DNA of 64,000 nucleotides from Paenibacillus bouchesdurhonensis (GCF_900155685.1 NZ_LT732548.1:1215259-1279258); one strand, 5' to 3'; counted from the stretch's first letter, positions 52,638 through 62,091 are shown. Notes: a model not told the origin generated them from the sequence alone. A program made the numbers and translations.

Positions 52638-52682
52638 CAACAACAAAATACGACAAACTTCTCGAACACCAAATGGTATGAT
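52638..52682 (+). promoter_or_regulatory. Shared regulatory promoter element, copy 3 (SLH/large protein cassette)
   Basis: CAACAACAAAATACGACA (52638-52655), 21 bases, TATGAT (52677-52682). Thirteen of 18 box positions match copy 1, including CAACAAAA and CGACA, with the same 21-base gap. A perfect Spo0A-type box TGTCGAA also occurs at 52710-52716, just downstream. The element lies in a stretch that an over-long reading frame (from 52557) would treat as coding, supporting the start at 52794. Confidence 0.6.
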
Positions 52683-52793
52683 TATACTATATTTCTTAAT
52701 GCAAGTGCCTGTCGAACTATATCTTTATGGGTGGGCCATGGGAAATATGCAATATGTAACTCATCTATTATGAAGAATAGGAGCGTACATAAC

Positions 52794-53987
52794 ATGAAGA
52801 AATGGATGGTTGGAAGGTTTACTATAGTTTTAGTGACAGCCCTCTTGGTTGGGGTGACGAGTGTTTCTCAGGATAAGGCTGGAGCCAATACGGCAACTAC
52901 GGCTTCTAAGCAGGAAGCTGCATTGCCAGCGGCTTTGCCCATTGCGAATCAGCCTGTTCAGCGGGGGGAATTCCTTAAGCTGGTTGTTGCCGCACTGGAG
53001 CTGCCTCTAGAGGAAGCCGCGGGTTCCGGGTATGAGGTTTATGCTAAGGCGGCACGCGATCATCAATTATATGTTGAGACGGACTTTCCAAGCTCATCCC
53101 AATCGCTGAGCAAGCCTATTACCCGCAAGGAGGTCGCTAGAGTGATTGTGCGGGCAACGGGAGGGAATACGCAAGAAGACGATAAGTGGATGTATCTGGC
53201 TACCAAATCAGGCTTGCTCACGGGGCTGGGCAAGGGGGAGCTTGGCGAGGACAAGACCATAACTCAGGCCCAGGCTGACAAAATTATGGAACGTATCCGG
53301 ACGTTAAATGCAGGAGGGCAGTTAAAAGCTGACAAGTATGCAGTCTCCAGTGCCGAGCTAGTCTGGCATAAGACGAATATATTTACCGTTATGCCAGAAA
53401 TTTTTGTCACTAGAGAGGAACATTATAAGGGGAAGACCATAGAGGACTTGTGGCGTGAGGATTTAATGGTCATTGAATCGAAGAATGGCCTATATAAGGG
53501 ACAATTGGATGCGCTTATCGCTATTGATTTAGAGGATCCCAATGACCCGAATTTAAAGCTGCTTGATCCAATCCAGGAGTATAAGATTGATTTTAACGGA
53601 GCCAGAATAAATAATGTACCTGTGGACAACTATCCCATTACAGATTGGAAGAAAAGCTACGTACTTCTATTCAAGGGAAGAACAATATACAACAAAGATA
53701 AAACAAAATTTGCTACGTATCAGCACGGGCCGTTAACTTCCATTCATGGAATAGAACCGCCTGATTATCAATTGTTTCGAGAAAAGAAGGTCTTGAATCA
53801 AGCTGCCAGTCTTTATCGCAAAGAAGCTAACGATGTGGAAGCTTATATTATACCCAAAGAAGGGTGGATTCAGGAGAAAAATAGACAAATATTTATTGCT
53901 ATTAAGACACCGGCATTATCTGAATGGGTTGGTGGAATCCAAAATGTATTAATTAGAGTTGACGGCCCTAAATATATTAAGGACTAG
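52794..53987 (+). CDS. Exported SLH-domain protein
   Basis: 397 residues. Signal peptide to about residue 31. Residues 52-170 contain S-layer homology-type repeats (VQRGEFLKLVVAALELPLE, KPITRKEVARVIVRATGG, ITQAQADKIMERIRTL), which bind secondary cell wall polymers. Residues 180-397 are an unknown domain. ATG 52794 follows AGGAG and gives a proper signal peptide; the frame upstream is promoter sequence. Eight bases before the 1130-residue gene. The pair mirrors the stalk-protein plus large-protein pair at 29390-34493. Confidence 0.75.
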   Translation: MKKWMVGRFTIVLVTALLVGVTSVSQDKAGANTATTASKQEAALPAALPIANQPVQRGEFLKLVVAALELPLEEAAGSGYEVYAKAARDHQLYVETDFPSSSQSLSKPITRKEVARVIVRATGGNTQEDDKWMYLATKSGLLTGLGKGELGEDKTITQAQADKIMERIRTLNAGGQLKADKYAVSSAELVWHKTNIFTVMPEIFVTREEHYKGKTIEDLWREDLMVIESKNGLYKGQLDALIAIDLEDPNDPNLKLLDPIQEYKIDFNGARINNVPVDNYPITDWKKSYVLLFKGRTIYNKDKTKFATYQHGPLTSIHGIEPPDYQLFREKKVLNQAASLYRKEANDVEAYIIPKEGWIQEKNRQIFIAIKTPALSEWVGGIQNVLIRVDGPKYIKD

Positions 53988-53995
53988 TATTCTAT

Positions 53996-56900
53996 ATGTC
54001 AGATTATTCGAAACGAATATTCAGGGTCGGGATTGCTGGTATGTTGACAGCAGCTATACTGTCCGTTTCAATTCCAGATATTCCTGCAGTCAGAGCTGCG
54101 GGAAATCAGGTCATAACGAAGTCAATTCCTTACCACCTTTCTGGAAACGATAAGATGACAGGCGGCGGAATCTTGTATACGCGCTTTGATTCCATGGAGG
54201 TAAATTTTAATGAGGATGCCGGTGCTAATAATAAAATATTAAAAATTGAATTTATTAAGGGTAATGAGGTTATTGATACAGTTGAAGTGAATGACCGGTA
54301 TTATCGAGGGAAAATTACATTTTCCGGCGAAGCTGATCTAGTACAATCCCTAGCCAATACCCCAATCGCAGGGGGATATTTTGCTTGGCAGCGCGGAGCC
54401 TCTCAGGTAGGCTGGACTCCCGGGGCTTCAACCTCAGGTTATAAATTTATAGGTACCGCGAATCCTAAGATCAACCCTACAGGACTGCATGAGTACCCGG
54501 GAGTTGTAGTGGAATTGGAGACTACTTTTAGCAGGAAAGAATCCTTTAAAAGCGAAAAATATGGGATTTCGGTTTCTAGTAATGTGGTCGATAACCGAAG
54601 GAGCATTATTGACAGCCTAAATGATGGAACAGCAGTACGGGTTAATAACAGAGATAATGTTCAATACCCCAAGCCAAATCGACCAGGTGAATTCTATTTT
54701 GGCAAAAATGATGAGTCGACGGTAATGAAGCAGGTTATATATCCTGACCTAAATGGTAATAAAGATTATGCCGACTTAAATCAGGCTAAAGTAATATTTA
54801 CACAACGGCATTATAATGCACTTCACTTTCATAAGCTTCCCGCAGGCAACGCGGCAATGTTATTTTTCTTGGCCAATTATGAATATGATATTGTGTCTTA
54901 TACGTACAGGTATCCCGAGAAAATGAAAATTTATTATGAAGGGGATTCCCCGGATGATATCGAATCGAGCTCGGAGTGCACTGAACCTGTTCCCGGCCAA
55001 GCTTTGAAAGACGAGGTTATGATCCCTTATGCTGATGGGGTAATCAAAGCAGATCGGAGAGGGAATGAACCGTTTGATGTTATTATGGGGATTCCAACCT
55101 CGGAGAGTCTGTATGGAAATGCCTTCACTGAAGAGTACTTATATAAGAACCAATTTGTTGAAATGAGCGGGATATGCACTTATAACGTAACTGTGAAAAA
55201 GACCTTCCATTTAACATGGTATCCTCCTGCCCCTGAAGGTGCGACTGCGCCGCCTGGGCCTATGACGGCTCAGGAAGAGATTGTTAGGCAGTATACGATC
55301 GAACGACCCTATTCTTATTGGGTTATTGATAATTTGGAAGTGTATGAAATCAAGGAAGCTGCACTATGGAATTATGCATTTGAAGGAAACGGCATTCGAA
55401 TTGAGCCGACCTATTACACTCCCCCGGATTTTTCAACCGAAATTACGGGGAAATTTAAAGCCCCTCCGTTGCCTGATACCATAATAGCTCCACCCGAGAG
55501 TCGCAGCGGAGGACAGGAACCTCCGGATTTGTCGGGCGAAGAACTGCTGTCTGAAGCGGAGGCGGCAATACCAAATGTTACAGTTCAGAACGATACCTTC
55601 TATTTTAACGGAGCAATCATTATGGACGGCATAGAAGTGGAAGAGGTTGGCCCATCGCCAGGAAGCATTCCTGCGCCAAGAACGATTGGGGAGAATGTGC
55701 TATATAGCCCAGGGAATATCATCCCGATTAGCAAAACGAACAAGGCTTATCAACAAAGCACAGGAGCCATTTATTATGGGATTATGAGCGGCAATATTAA
55801 TGGAGGGGCTGATATAAGTTTTCCTATTTATGGAATAAACCCCATAACCGTACATACCCCTGTGGTAAATTACTCTTCTGTATCGGATGATCAAGCGCAT
55901 AATCAGAAGACGAATCCCAATGAGAATCGCTCGGCCTTGATCCTCGAGCGTCCTTTCAAAATTCGAATGCCGACGTGGGGGCAGCATTTAGATGAGTGGA
56001 GTTATCCGGGCTATGGAGATCGAGATTATGCAAAGTACTATCGAATTAAGCAGGTTCTGTTTCCGTTCGATGTATACAATGAGAATAAGACCCAGTTTAT
56101 TCCGAAGCGAACCTGGATTGATATTCCCGTAAATCAGGTGGAGACCACCTTTTTCTTGCCAGTTTGGGTGGATGAAGGCCATTACCAAGTTTATTTTCGA
56201 AATATTGCAGAAAATGCGCCAGGCACCAGATACGAGGATATTCCATATGAGCAGGACGCCAACTTAAACTTAATAAATCATGTCGCTGTCGATGAAGTAT
56301 CTGTTGATGTCATTGGACGACTTTATGATTTTCACATTACAGATATTGCGGATTTCAATTGGGAAAAGGTATTCCGCGTATCCAAAGGCAGCAGTAATCC
56401 CACCGGCGTCTCTTATTGGGTTGGCACTAGAGATATTGACGGGCAGCCCCGCGGCAACAGCATGCCGTTTACACTATTGATTCGTCCGGGCAGCCACCCG
56501 CTGCAAGGCTACAAGAATGTCTCTATAAAGACGGGGTACCATTTTAAATTCGATTTAAAGACAAAGGGAAATATGTTCGGAGAGCGGGATGGAGTTGTGA
56601 TCACCCCTACATTTTATTTCGTAAGCCAGGATGGTAAGGTTCGCGAGAAGGTAGATCTATATTACCGCACGAACGAGAAACCATTTGTCAAAATTGGCTC
56701 CAGGGACGACCAAGCTTATCGATACGTCATCCTAAATGAACGTCTGCGCAATGTGCCCGTGGAGGCTCTGACGGATACGGCATTGTACAAATATGATCAT
56801 TATAATGGTTTAGGACAGAATCTGTCTCGAAATCAATACGTTGATTTGTATTTGAATAAGACGACAAAGCAAAAGACACCTGTTGGCAGCTATAGCAGGA

Positions 56901-57388
56901 TGGCTTTGCCGGAACAGCTTCGAACTTTTATCGGGCCTAAAACCAAATATTTGAACCACGATTTGCCATCCTCTGTAGATGCTCAGCGGGCAAACGCATC
57001 TATTCAACAGTGGTACGGTGAGTACAGTCTGCCTGCGAATCCTTACATAGTCAAAGCAGGGCAATCTATTGAGGAGGCTCACCGGGTAAATGGCCGGCTG
57101 GATGACAAGTCACCTGTGTTCTTGCAGAACAGATATAGGAATGGATACATCGTCGTTAATTTTAATATAGTATCTGTTCGGGAGGGCGATGTGGATGCCC
57201 CTCATCTCCAATATATTCATGCGCCAATGATGAACAAATGGGAAGAAAATCAATGGCAGATGGAAGGCTTCCAAGAAAAAATTAAAGATGCCTACGGCCA
57301 TGAATTCTCATTAACTCAGGGTGATGTGGTTTTCTATCACGCTAATAAATCCAGTCGAGATGATTTCAGCTCACAGGTTTCCCATTAA
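53996..57388 (+). CDS. Large exported protein of unknown function, paralogue 2
   Basis: 1130 residues. Signal peptide to about residue 34 (PAVRAAG). It shares most of its second half with the protein at 31335-34493: IPTSESLYGN, YSPGNIIPISKTNKAYQ, NPITVHTPVV, VWVDEGHYQVYFR, RLYDFHITDIADFNWEKVF, IKTGYHFKFDLKTKGNM, LPEQLRTFIGPKT and GDVVFYHANKSSRDDF. The first 300 residues differ, so the two have different N-terminal modules on a common core. No enzyme motif seen. ATG without a strong site, probably translated by coupling to the SLH gene. Confidence 0.65.
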   Translation: MSDYSKRIFRVGIAGMLTAAILSVSIPDIPAVRAAGNQVITKSIPYHLSGNDKMTGGGILYTRFDSMEVNFNEDAGANNKILKIEFIKGNEVIDTVEVNDRYYRGKITFSGEADLVQSLANTPIAGGYFAWQRGASQVGWTPGASTSGYKFIGTANPKINPTGLHEYPGVVVELETTFSRKESFKSEKYGISVSSNVVDNRRSIIDSLNDGTAVRVNNRDNVQYPKPNRPGEFYFGKNDESTVMKQVIYPDLNGNKDYADLNQAKVIFTQRHYNALHFHKLPAGNAAMLFFLANYEYDIVSYTYRYPEKMKIYYEGDSPDDIESSSECTEPVPGQALKDEVMIPYADGVIKADRRGNEPFDVIMGIPTSESLYGNAFTEEYLYKNQFVEMSGICTYNVTVKKTFHLTWYPPAPEGATAPPGPMTAQEEIVRQYTIERPYSYWVIDNLEVYEIKEAALWNYAFEGNGIRIEPTYYTPPDFSTEITGKFKAPPLPDTIIAPPESRSGGQEPPDLSGEELLSEAEAAIPNVTVQNDTFYFNGAIIMDGIEVEEVGPSPGSIPAPRTIGENVLYSPGNIIPISKTNKAYQQSTGAIYYGIMSGNINGGADISFPIYGINPITVHTPVVNYSSVSDDQAHNQKTNPNENRSALILERPFKIRMPTWGQHLDEWSYPGYGDRDYAKYYRIKQVLFPFDVYNENKTQFIPKRTWIDIPVNQVETTFFLPVWVDEGHYQVYFRNIAENAPGTRYEDIPYEQDANLNLINHVAVDEVSVDVIGRLYDFHITDIADFNWEKVFRVSKGSSNPTGVSYWVGTRDIDGQPRGNSMPFTLLIRPGSHPLQGYKNVSIKTGYHFKFDLKTKGNMFGERDGVVITPTFYFVSQDGKVREKVDLYYRTNEKPFVKIGSRDDQAYRYVILNERLRNVPVEALTDTALYKYDHYNGLGQNLSRNQYVDLYLNKTTKQKTPVGSYSRMALPEQLRTFIGPKTKYLNHDLPSSVDAQRANASIQQWYGEYSLPANPYIVKAGQSIEEAHRVNGRLDDKSPVFLQNRYRNGYIVVNFNIVSVREGDVDAPHLQYIHAPMMNKWEENQWQMEGFQEKIKDAYGHEFSLTQGDVVFYHANKSSRDDFSSQVSH

Positions 57389-57406
57389 TTTGATTCATGA
57401 ACATTC

Positions 57407-57442
57407 AGAACAGGTCAAGCCAAGAAGCGCTTGACCTGTTCT
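57407..57442. terminator. Terminator at the right end of the island
   Basis: AGAACAGGTCAAGC (57407-57420) pairs perfectly over 14 bases with GCTTGACCTGTTCT (57429-57442), 8-base loop. The T-run is short, but stem strength supports a terminator. Confidence 0.7.
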
Positions 57443-57509
57443 ATCGTTACAGTCCATATTATAGACATCAACAAAGATGGCCGGAAATGAGAAAGAAAGG
57501 AACATGCGG

Positions 57510-58271
57510 ATGGACAATTTTTTTCGGGTAGAGGGCGCGCCTGATTTTGGAATGTTTTCGACTTCCCATCTCGTAGGGATTGGGGTGTTTCTACTGGTAA
57601 TTGCAGCACTATTTGCGGGGAGAAAGCATATTGGATCCAGCGCGTTAGCTATGAAGGTGATTCGTTATGGCCTGCTTGGCTTGCTATTGTTATCTGAAAT
57701 TGCTCTAAACTTTTGGTACGTGCTTGAGGGACAATGGGATATCACGGATACTCTGCCGCTGGAGCTGTGCAGTATATCTTTGCTGTTGTCCATTGTAATG
57801 CTGGTGACGAGAAATCGGCTGTTGTACCAGGTATTGTTTTTTGCCGGGATCGGCGGGGCATTGCAGGCATGGCTGACGCCGAGTTTGGACTTTGGGTATC
57901 CGCATTTTCGTTTTTTTCACTTTTTTATCGCGCATGGGGCAATCATTCTCGCTTCGCTCTATATGACCTGGATCGAACGCTATCGGCCGACATGGAAATC
58001 CATTGCCTGGACGATGCTGTTCCTGAATGTATTGGCCTTAGCTGTCGGCGCGCTGAATTATGCGATCGGTGCTAACTACATGTTCTTACGGTACAAGCCG
58101 AGCACGCCGTCCGTATTGGATATGTTTGGGCCGTATCCATATTATTTGTTGGCGGAGGAGCTTATTGCCCTCACGATGTTTATAATTATGTATGCGTTGT
58201 TCTTCTGGATTCCTGATTTGAGGAGAGAAGCAGCTAGACAGCCGGAGAATAAGAAGGAACTTACTAGATAG
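57510..58271 (+). CDS. YwaF-like (TIGR02206) integral membrane protein
   Basis: About 253 residues with six to seven membrane helices. FSTSHLVGIGVFLLV near the start, LPLELCSISLLLSIVML, PHFRFFHFFIAHGAIILASLYM and FLRYKPSTPSVLDMFGPYPYYLL are characteristic of the YwaF/TIGR02206 family. Biochemical role unknown. ATG 57510 has AAAGGAA at good distance; ATG codons at 57477 and 57504 are less well placed. Stands alone. Confidence 0.8.
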   Translation: MDNFFRVEGAPDFGMFSTSHLVGIGVFLLVIAALFAGRKHIGSSALAMKVIRYGLLGLLLLSEIALNFWYVLEGQWDITDTLPLELCSISLLLSIVMLVTRNRLLYQVLFFAGIGGALQAWLTPSLDFGYPHFRFFHFFIAHGAIILASLYMTWIERYRPTWKSIAWTMLFLNVLALAVGALNYAIGANYMFLRYKPSTPSVLDMFGPYPYYLLAEELIALTMFIIMYALFFWIPDLRREAARQPENKKELTR

Positions 58272-58467
58272 ACCTAGCTGTGAATTAAGCTGGTATGAGC
58301 AGCGGTAGAGGCTAAGCCCTATTATGTTGACGCGTTAATTAATATGGGGTTCCTAACGGGTTCTCTTTTATAAGGTAATCGGGGGTTGAAACAGCTGCAT
58401 CTCAACATGAAGAAATAGCTCCAATTAAAATATGTGGAATAGTCTCATAAAGGAGGAAGCTAAAATC

Positions 58468-59016
58468 ATGTACGAAGCAGATGAATCCAAGGAGTTATCA
58501 GCCATCTCAGATCACTTGGACTACGGGCTAAGCATTGTGTTCATCGGCTTTAATCCTAGCATTCGTTCCGGGCAGGTCGGGCATCACTATGCCAATCCAC
58601 GAAATAATTTTTGGCGCATATTACATAGCTCCGGGCTGACGCCTAGATTGTATCATGCCTTCGAGGACGGGGATCTGTTGAAGCTAGGGTATGGCTTTAC
58701 GAATATCGTGGCGCGTCCGACGAAAGGGGCCGAGGATATTACTCGGAAAGAATATGCGGAAGGCCGTGAAACATTGCGTGCGAAGCTGGAGAAATATCGT
58801 CCGAGGGTGGCGTGCTTTGTCGGCAAAGGTGTCTATATAGAATATAGCCGCAAACCGCGAGTGGAATGGGGGTTCCAGGAGAGCCCTATAGTCGAAGGAA
58901 TTCATGAATTCGTGGCTCCCTCTTCCAGTGGCCTGGTACGGATGCCGATGGCCGATATCGTGGAGATTTATACAAGGTTAAATGAGTTTACAATGGGGGG
59001 CTCTGCTCCTGAATAA
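58468..59016 (+). CDS. mug: Mismatch-specific uracil-DNA glycosylase (Mug)
   Basis: About 182 residues. The DNA repair glycosylase that removes uracil or alkylated bases opposite guanine. The active-site motif FIGFNPSIRSGQVGHHYANP (motif 1, with the conserved Asn) is followed by NNFWRILHSSGLTP, NIVARPTKGAEDIT, FVGKGVY and the C-terminal PSSSGLVRMP loop. AAGGAGG eleven bases before ATG 58468; the longer frame from 58432 lacks a site. Single gene between two unrelated units. Confidence 0.88.
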   Translation: MYEADESKELSAISDHLDYGLSIVFIGFNPSIRSGQVGHHYANPRNNFWRILHSSGLTPRLYHAFEDGDLLKLGYGFTNIVARPTKGAEDITRKEYAEGRETLRAKLEKYRPRVACFVGKGVYIEYSRKPRVEWGFQESPIVEGIHEFVAPSSSGLVRMPMADIVEIYTRLNEFTMGGSAPE

Positions 59017-59129
59017 GGGTCTATCGACTGGGATTGTTTTTGATATGCGTTTCAAAGGAATGCTTACTGTGCTGCTAGAACACGAGTTGAATCCCCAATT
59101 GGGAACTAGATCCAGTCTATCCCTTCCCC

Positions 59130-59158
59130 TCGACTCTTTCAAGGTGATATGCTATGAT
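59130..59158 (+). promoter_or_regulatory. Putative vegetative promoter of the amino acid transporter
   Basis: TCGACT (59130-59135), 17 bases, TATGAT (59153-59158), about 70 bases before the binding-protein start. The -10 is good, the -35 moderate (four of six). Confidence 0.5.
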
Positions 59159-59228
59159 ATAACCTTGATAACGTATTAACGAACTAAAGTATTTAAGGGC
59201 TGTGCGGACTAGACGGGGGAGGATCAAT

Positions 59229-60005
59229 ATGAAGAGAATTAGACTAGTTGTATTGGGATTAATTGTTGCAGTTATGATGGCTGCCTTAGTAGGATGCTCT
59301 GGAGGAGCAAAGGACGAGGGCAAGCTGGTAATCGGGGTTGACGATAAATTCGCGCCGATGGGATTCCGGGATGAGAAGAACGAGCTTGTCGGCTTTGACA
59401 TTGATTTTGCGAAGGCGGTCGGCGAAGAAATGGGCATGGAAGTGACCTTCCAGCCGATTGATTGGAAAGCGAAGGAATCCGAGCTGAACAGCGGACGGAT
59501 CGATCTCATTTGGAACGGATATACGATTACAGAAGAGCGTAAAGGTAAAGTTTTATTCACGAAACCTTACTTGGAAAATAGTCAGATCATTATTACTTTA
59601 GCTGATTCTGATATATATTCCATAAAGGATCTGGCCGGAAAAAATGTAGGCCTGCAATCGTTGTCTTCGGCGGTGGACGCGCTTAACGCTAATCCGATCA
59701 ATTCCGAAGTGAAGAGCGTTACAGAGTTTGCGGATAACGTGCTGGCACTTACCGATTTGAAGACGAAGCGCCTGGATGCGGTCATTATTGACGAGGTCGT
59801 GGCCAGATATTATATGTCCAAGGAAGAAGGCACATTTAGGCTGGTTGAGGAAACCCTTGCTCCTGAGGAGTATGGAATTGGCGTCAAAAAAGGCAACGAA
59901 GCCTTGCTGGAGAAGCTGCAAAATGCAATAGACACACTGAATGCGAACGGCAAAGCCGCTGAAATTTCAGAGCAATGGTTTGGCGAAGACAAAATTTTGA
60001 AGTAG
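59229..60005 (+). CDS. Polar amino acid ABC transporter substrate-binding lipoprotein
   Basis: 258 residues. Lipoprotein signal with lipobox ALVGC (Cys23), then a family 3 binding fold: LVIGVDDKFAPMGFRDEK, LVGFDIDFAKAVGEEMGM, RIDLIWNGYTITEERKG and a closing EISEQWFGEDKIL. The family binds glutamine, cystine, arginine or histidine-type amino acids; the exact ligand cannot be told. GGGGGAGG before ATG 59229. Followed by the permease and ATPase genes, separated by two hairpins that may raise its expression over theirs. Confidence 0.88.
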   Translation: MKRIRLVVLGLIVAVMMAALVGCSGGAKDEGKLVIGVDDKFAPMGFRDEKNELVGFDIDFAKAVGEEMGMEVTFQPIDWKAKESELNSGRIDLIWNGYTITEERKGKVLFTKPYLENSQIIITLADSDIYSIKDLAGKNVGLQSLSSAVDALNANPINSEVKSVTEFADNVLALTDLKTKRLDAVIIDEVVARYYMSKEEGTFRLVEETLAPEEYGIGVKKGNEALLEKLQNAIDTLNANGKAAEISEQWFGEDKILK

Positions 60006-60007
60006 GC

Positions 60008-60098
60008 AATTGATGGGTTTTCCATCAATTTATAAATATGAAATTAAGTAAAGTCATCATACGATAACCGGATCGCTATTTGTCCGGTTTTTGTTTTT
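60008..60098 (+). terminator. Two successive hairpins between binding protein and permease genes
   Basis: First: AATTGATGG (60008-60016) with CCATCAATT (60022-60030). Second: AACCGGA (60066-60072) with TCCGGTT (60083-60089), followed by TTTGTTTTTT, a textbook terminator. Partial read-through would give more binding protein than permease, common in such operons. Confidence 0.75.
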
Positions 60099-60114
60099 TG
60101 GGGAGACGAAATAT

Positions 60115-60774
60115 ATGAGTATAAGTTACCTTTGGGACATCACTATACCGATGCTGCAGGGCGCCAGAACGACGATCCTACTGTTTCTGCTTGTCATCAT
60201 TATATCGATTCCGCTGGGCTTCCTCGTTACGTTAATGGTGAACAGTCGCGTGAAGCTGGTTAGCTGGTTGGCTAACGGTTATGTGTACGTGATGCGAGGA
60301 ACGCCGCTGCTGCTGCAACTGCTGTTCTTCTGCTTCGGTCTGCCGATGCTGCCCTTCATTGGCGAATATCTTCTGATGGACAGATTTGCAGCGGCCTGCC
60401 TTGCATTTATTTTGAATTATGCCGCCTATTTCGCGGAAATTTTCCGCGGGGGTCTGCTGGCTGTCGATAAAGGGCAATATGAAGCTGCGCAGGTGTTGGG
60501 ATTGAGCCGCTGGCAGACATTAACGCGGATTATTATGCCGCAAATGTTTCGGGTGGCGTTGCCTTCGGTATCTAATGAATCGATTACGCTCGTCAAGGAT
60601 ACGGCACTACTCTATGCGGTATCCGTTCCCGAACTGCTCCACTTTGCTTATGCGGCTGTAAATCGTGATTTTACCATTGTTCCGTTCGTCGTAGCAGGCG
60701 TCAATTACCTGCTGATGATTTTAGTATTAACCCTGCTGTTCAAAGCACTTGAGCGAAAATTCAAATTCGAATAA
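60115..60774 (+). CDS. Polar amino acid ABC transporter permease
   Basis: 219 residues, five to six helices. N-terminal [20 protein letters not shown] and the cytoplasmic loop [21 protein letters not shown] (EAA motif) are characteristic of His/Glu/Gln/Arg-type permeases, as is [17 protein letters not shown] nine bases before ATG 60115; the frame from 60091 is over-long. Probably works as a homodimer with the ATPase at 60789. Confidence 0.9.
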   Translation: MSISYLWDITIPMLQGARTTILLFLLVIIISIPLGFLVTLMVNSRVKLVSWLANGYVYVMRGTPLLLQLLFFCFGLPMLPFIGEYLLMDRFAAACLAFILNYAAYFAEIFRGGLLAVDKGQYEAAQVLGLSRWQTLTRIIMPQMFRVALPSVSNESITLVKDTALLYAVSVPELLHFAYAAVNRDFTIVPFVVAGVNYLLMILVLTLLFKALERKFKFE

Positions 60775-60788
60775 AGGACTGTCTAGCT

Positions 60789-61535
60789 ATGGCAATCATT
60801 GAAGTTAACAATTTGAGAAAAGTGTTCGGCCAGCTTGAAGTGTTGAAAAGCATCTCCTTCAATGTGAACCCGAGTGAAGTAGTAGCTGTAATAGGCCCTT
60901 CAGGCTCAGGAAAATCAACGATGCTCCGCAGTCTTGTACATCTGGAAGAGGCAAACGGCGGCAGCATCAAAATTGGGGACGGGCACCTCGTTAAAGACGG
61001 CGTATACTCTAGTGGTCAGCAAATCAAAGCGATTACTGCTCGCATGGGGATGGTGTTCCAGCATTTCAACCTGTTTCCCCATTTAACGGTCAAAGGCAAT
61101 TTGGAGCTGTCACCTAAGCTGGTTAAAGGGATGTCCGCAGCCGATGTGTCCAAGATGAGTCTGGAGCTGCTCGACAAGGTCGGTCTAGCCGACAAGGCGG
61201 ACGTCTACCCGTCCAGTCTCTCCGGAGGCCAGAAGCAGCGGGTAGCCATCGCCCGGGCTTTAATGATGAACCCGGAGATCCTGCTGTTTGACGAGCCGAC
61301 GTCGGCTCTCGATCCCGAACTGACGGGGGAGGTTCTGCAGGTGATGAAGCGCTTAGCCGGGGAACAGATCACGATGATCGTCGTGACGCATGAAATGGGC
61401 TTTGCCCGGGAAGTAGCCGATCGCGTCCTGTTCATGGCCGATGGCGAAATCATCGAGTCCGGCACGCCGGAGAAAATCTTCGAAAATCCGCAGCGTGAGC
61501 GCACACGGGCGTTCCTGACCCGGGTATTGGCCTGA
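60789..61535 (+). CDS. Polar amino acid ABC transporter ATPase (GlnQ-like)
   Basis: 248 residues. Walker [11 protein letters not shown]-loop [14 protein letters not shown], signature [16 protein letters not shown], Walker [16 protein letters not shown] and H-loop [16 protein letters not shown], as in the GlnQ/HisP subfamily. ATG with AAGGA upstream, 14 bases after the permease gene. Completes the importer. Confidence 0.93.
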   Translation: MAIIEVNNLRKVFGQLEVLKSISFNVNPSEVVAVIGPSGSGKSTMLRSLVHLEEANGGSIKIGDGHLVKDGVYSSGQQIKAITARMGMVFQHFNLFPHLTVKGNLELSPKLVKGMSAADVSKMSLELLDKVGLADKADVYPSSLSGGQKQRVAIARALMMNPEILLFDEPTSALDPELTGEVLQVMKRLAGEQITMIVVTHEMGFAREVADRVLFMADGEIIESGTPEKIFENPQRERTRAFLTRVLA

Positions 61536-61572
61536 TCAGTGTTTCGTCTCGCGAACAATGAATATAATACTA

Positions 61573-61620
61573 CAGGGCTGTCCCAAGATCTGAAATGACT
61601 CGGGAACAGTCCCTGTTTAT
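61573..61620 (+). terminator. Intrinsic terminator of the amino acid transporter operon
   Basis: CAGGGCTGTCCC (from 61573) pairs with GGGAACAGTCCCTG (to 61615) with two single-base bulges, followed by TTTATATAT. It starts a 556-base gap whose remainder holds the inverted repeat element. Confidence 0.7.
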
Positions 61621-61689
61621 ATATGCACTACAGCAAAGCCTTTAATCATTTTGACTTAATACTGCAAAGATACTGGTACAGGTACTCCC

Positions 61690-62063
61690 TGCTTATCAAC
61701 TGAACATCTACATTCAACTGCATACACCAAACTGCGTGGGCCAAGCTGTCGTATATTAAGATGCATGCACCAAACTTTGACACATCACGTTGTCCCTTAT
61801 TAAGCTGCGCACACTACGTTGTTCCTACAGTAAGCTGCATGCACCAAACTGCGCACACCATGCCGTCGTACATTAAATGGAGTCCGTGTATCTAATTATG
61901 CTCTAAACGAATGTTTCAAAACAATAGATGGATTTTAGGTATCTAAAATCCAAAATCCAGGCCATGACTGGCAAATCCCCTTCTTTTAACCCATGAAATC
62001 CATTTAAATCTACCTTCTCTTATTTGCCGCGGAAACTAACTACTCTAAATCCATCTATATAAG
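61690..62063 (-). repeat. Structured intergenic repeat element, copy B (inverted)
   Basis: Reverse complement of this stretch aligns with 2770-3060 over its length. Conserved blocks on the minus strand include AGTAGTTAGTTTCCGCGG, TAGATTTAAATGGATTTCATG, TAAAATCCATCTA and CATAATTAGATACA, followed by the degenerate tandem part (GGTGCATGCAGCTTA-type units). It lies about 30 bases after the stop codon of the YesN-like gene and in the same direction, as copy A does after livF. Together the copies bracket about 59 kb in inverted orientation. Confidence 0.8.
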
Positions 62064-62091
62064 TTGAACTATTAAAATGTATACGTTGAAA

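Noticed and set aside
52557..52793. 79-codon N-terminal extension of the SLH protein
   Set aside because: It overlaps the immunity terminator and the shared promoter element, and would bury the signal peptide that starts at 52794.
59090..59228. Possible riboswitch in the leader of the amino acid transporter
   Set aside because: Only a short palindrome near the CCCAATTGGG stretch and a promoter are visible; no T-box or SAM-type core was recognised.
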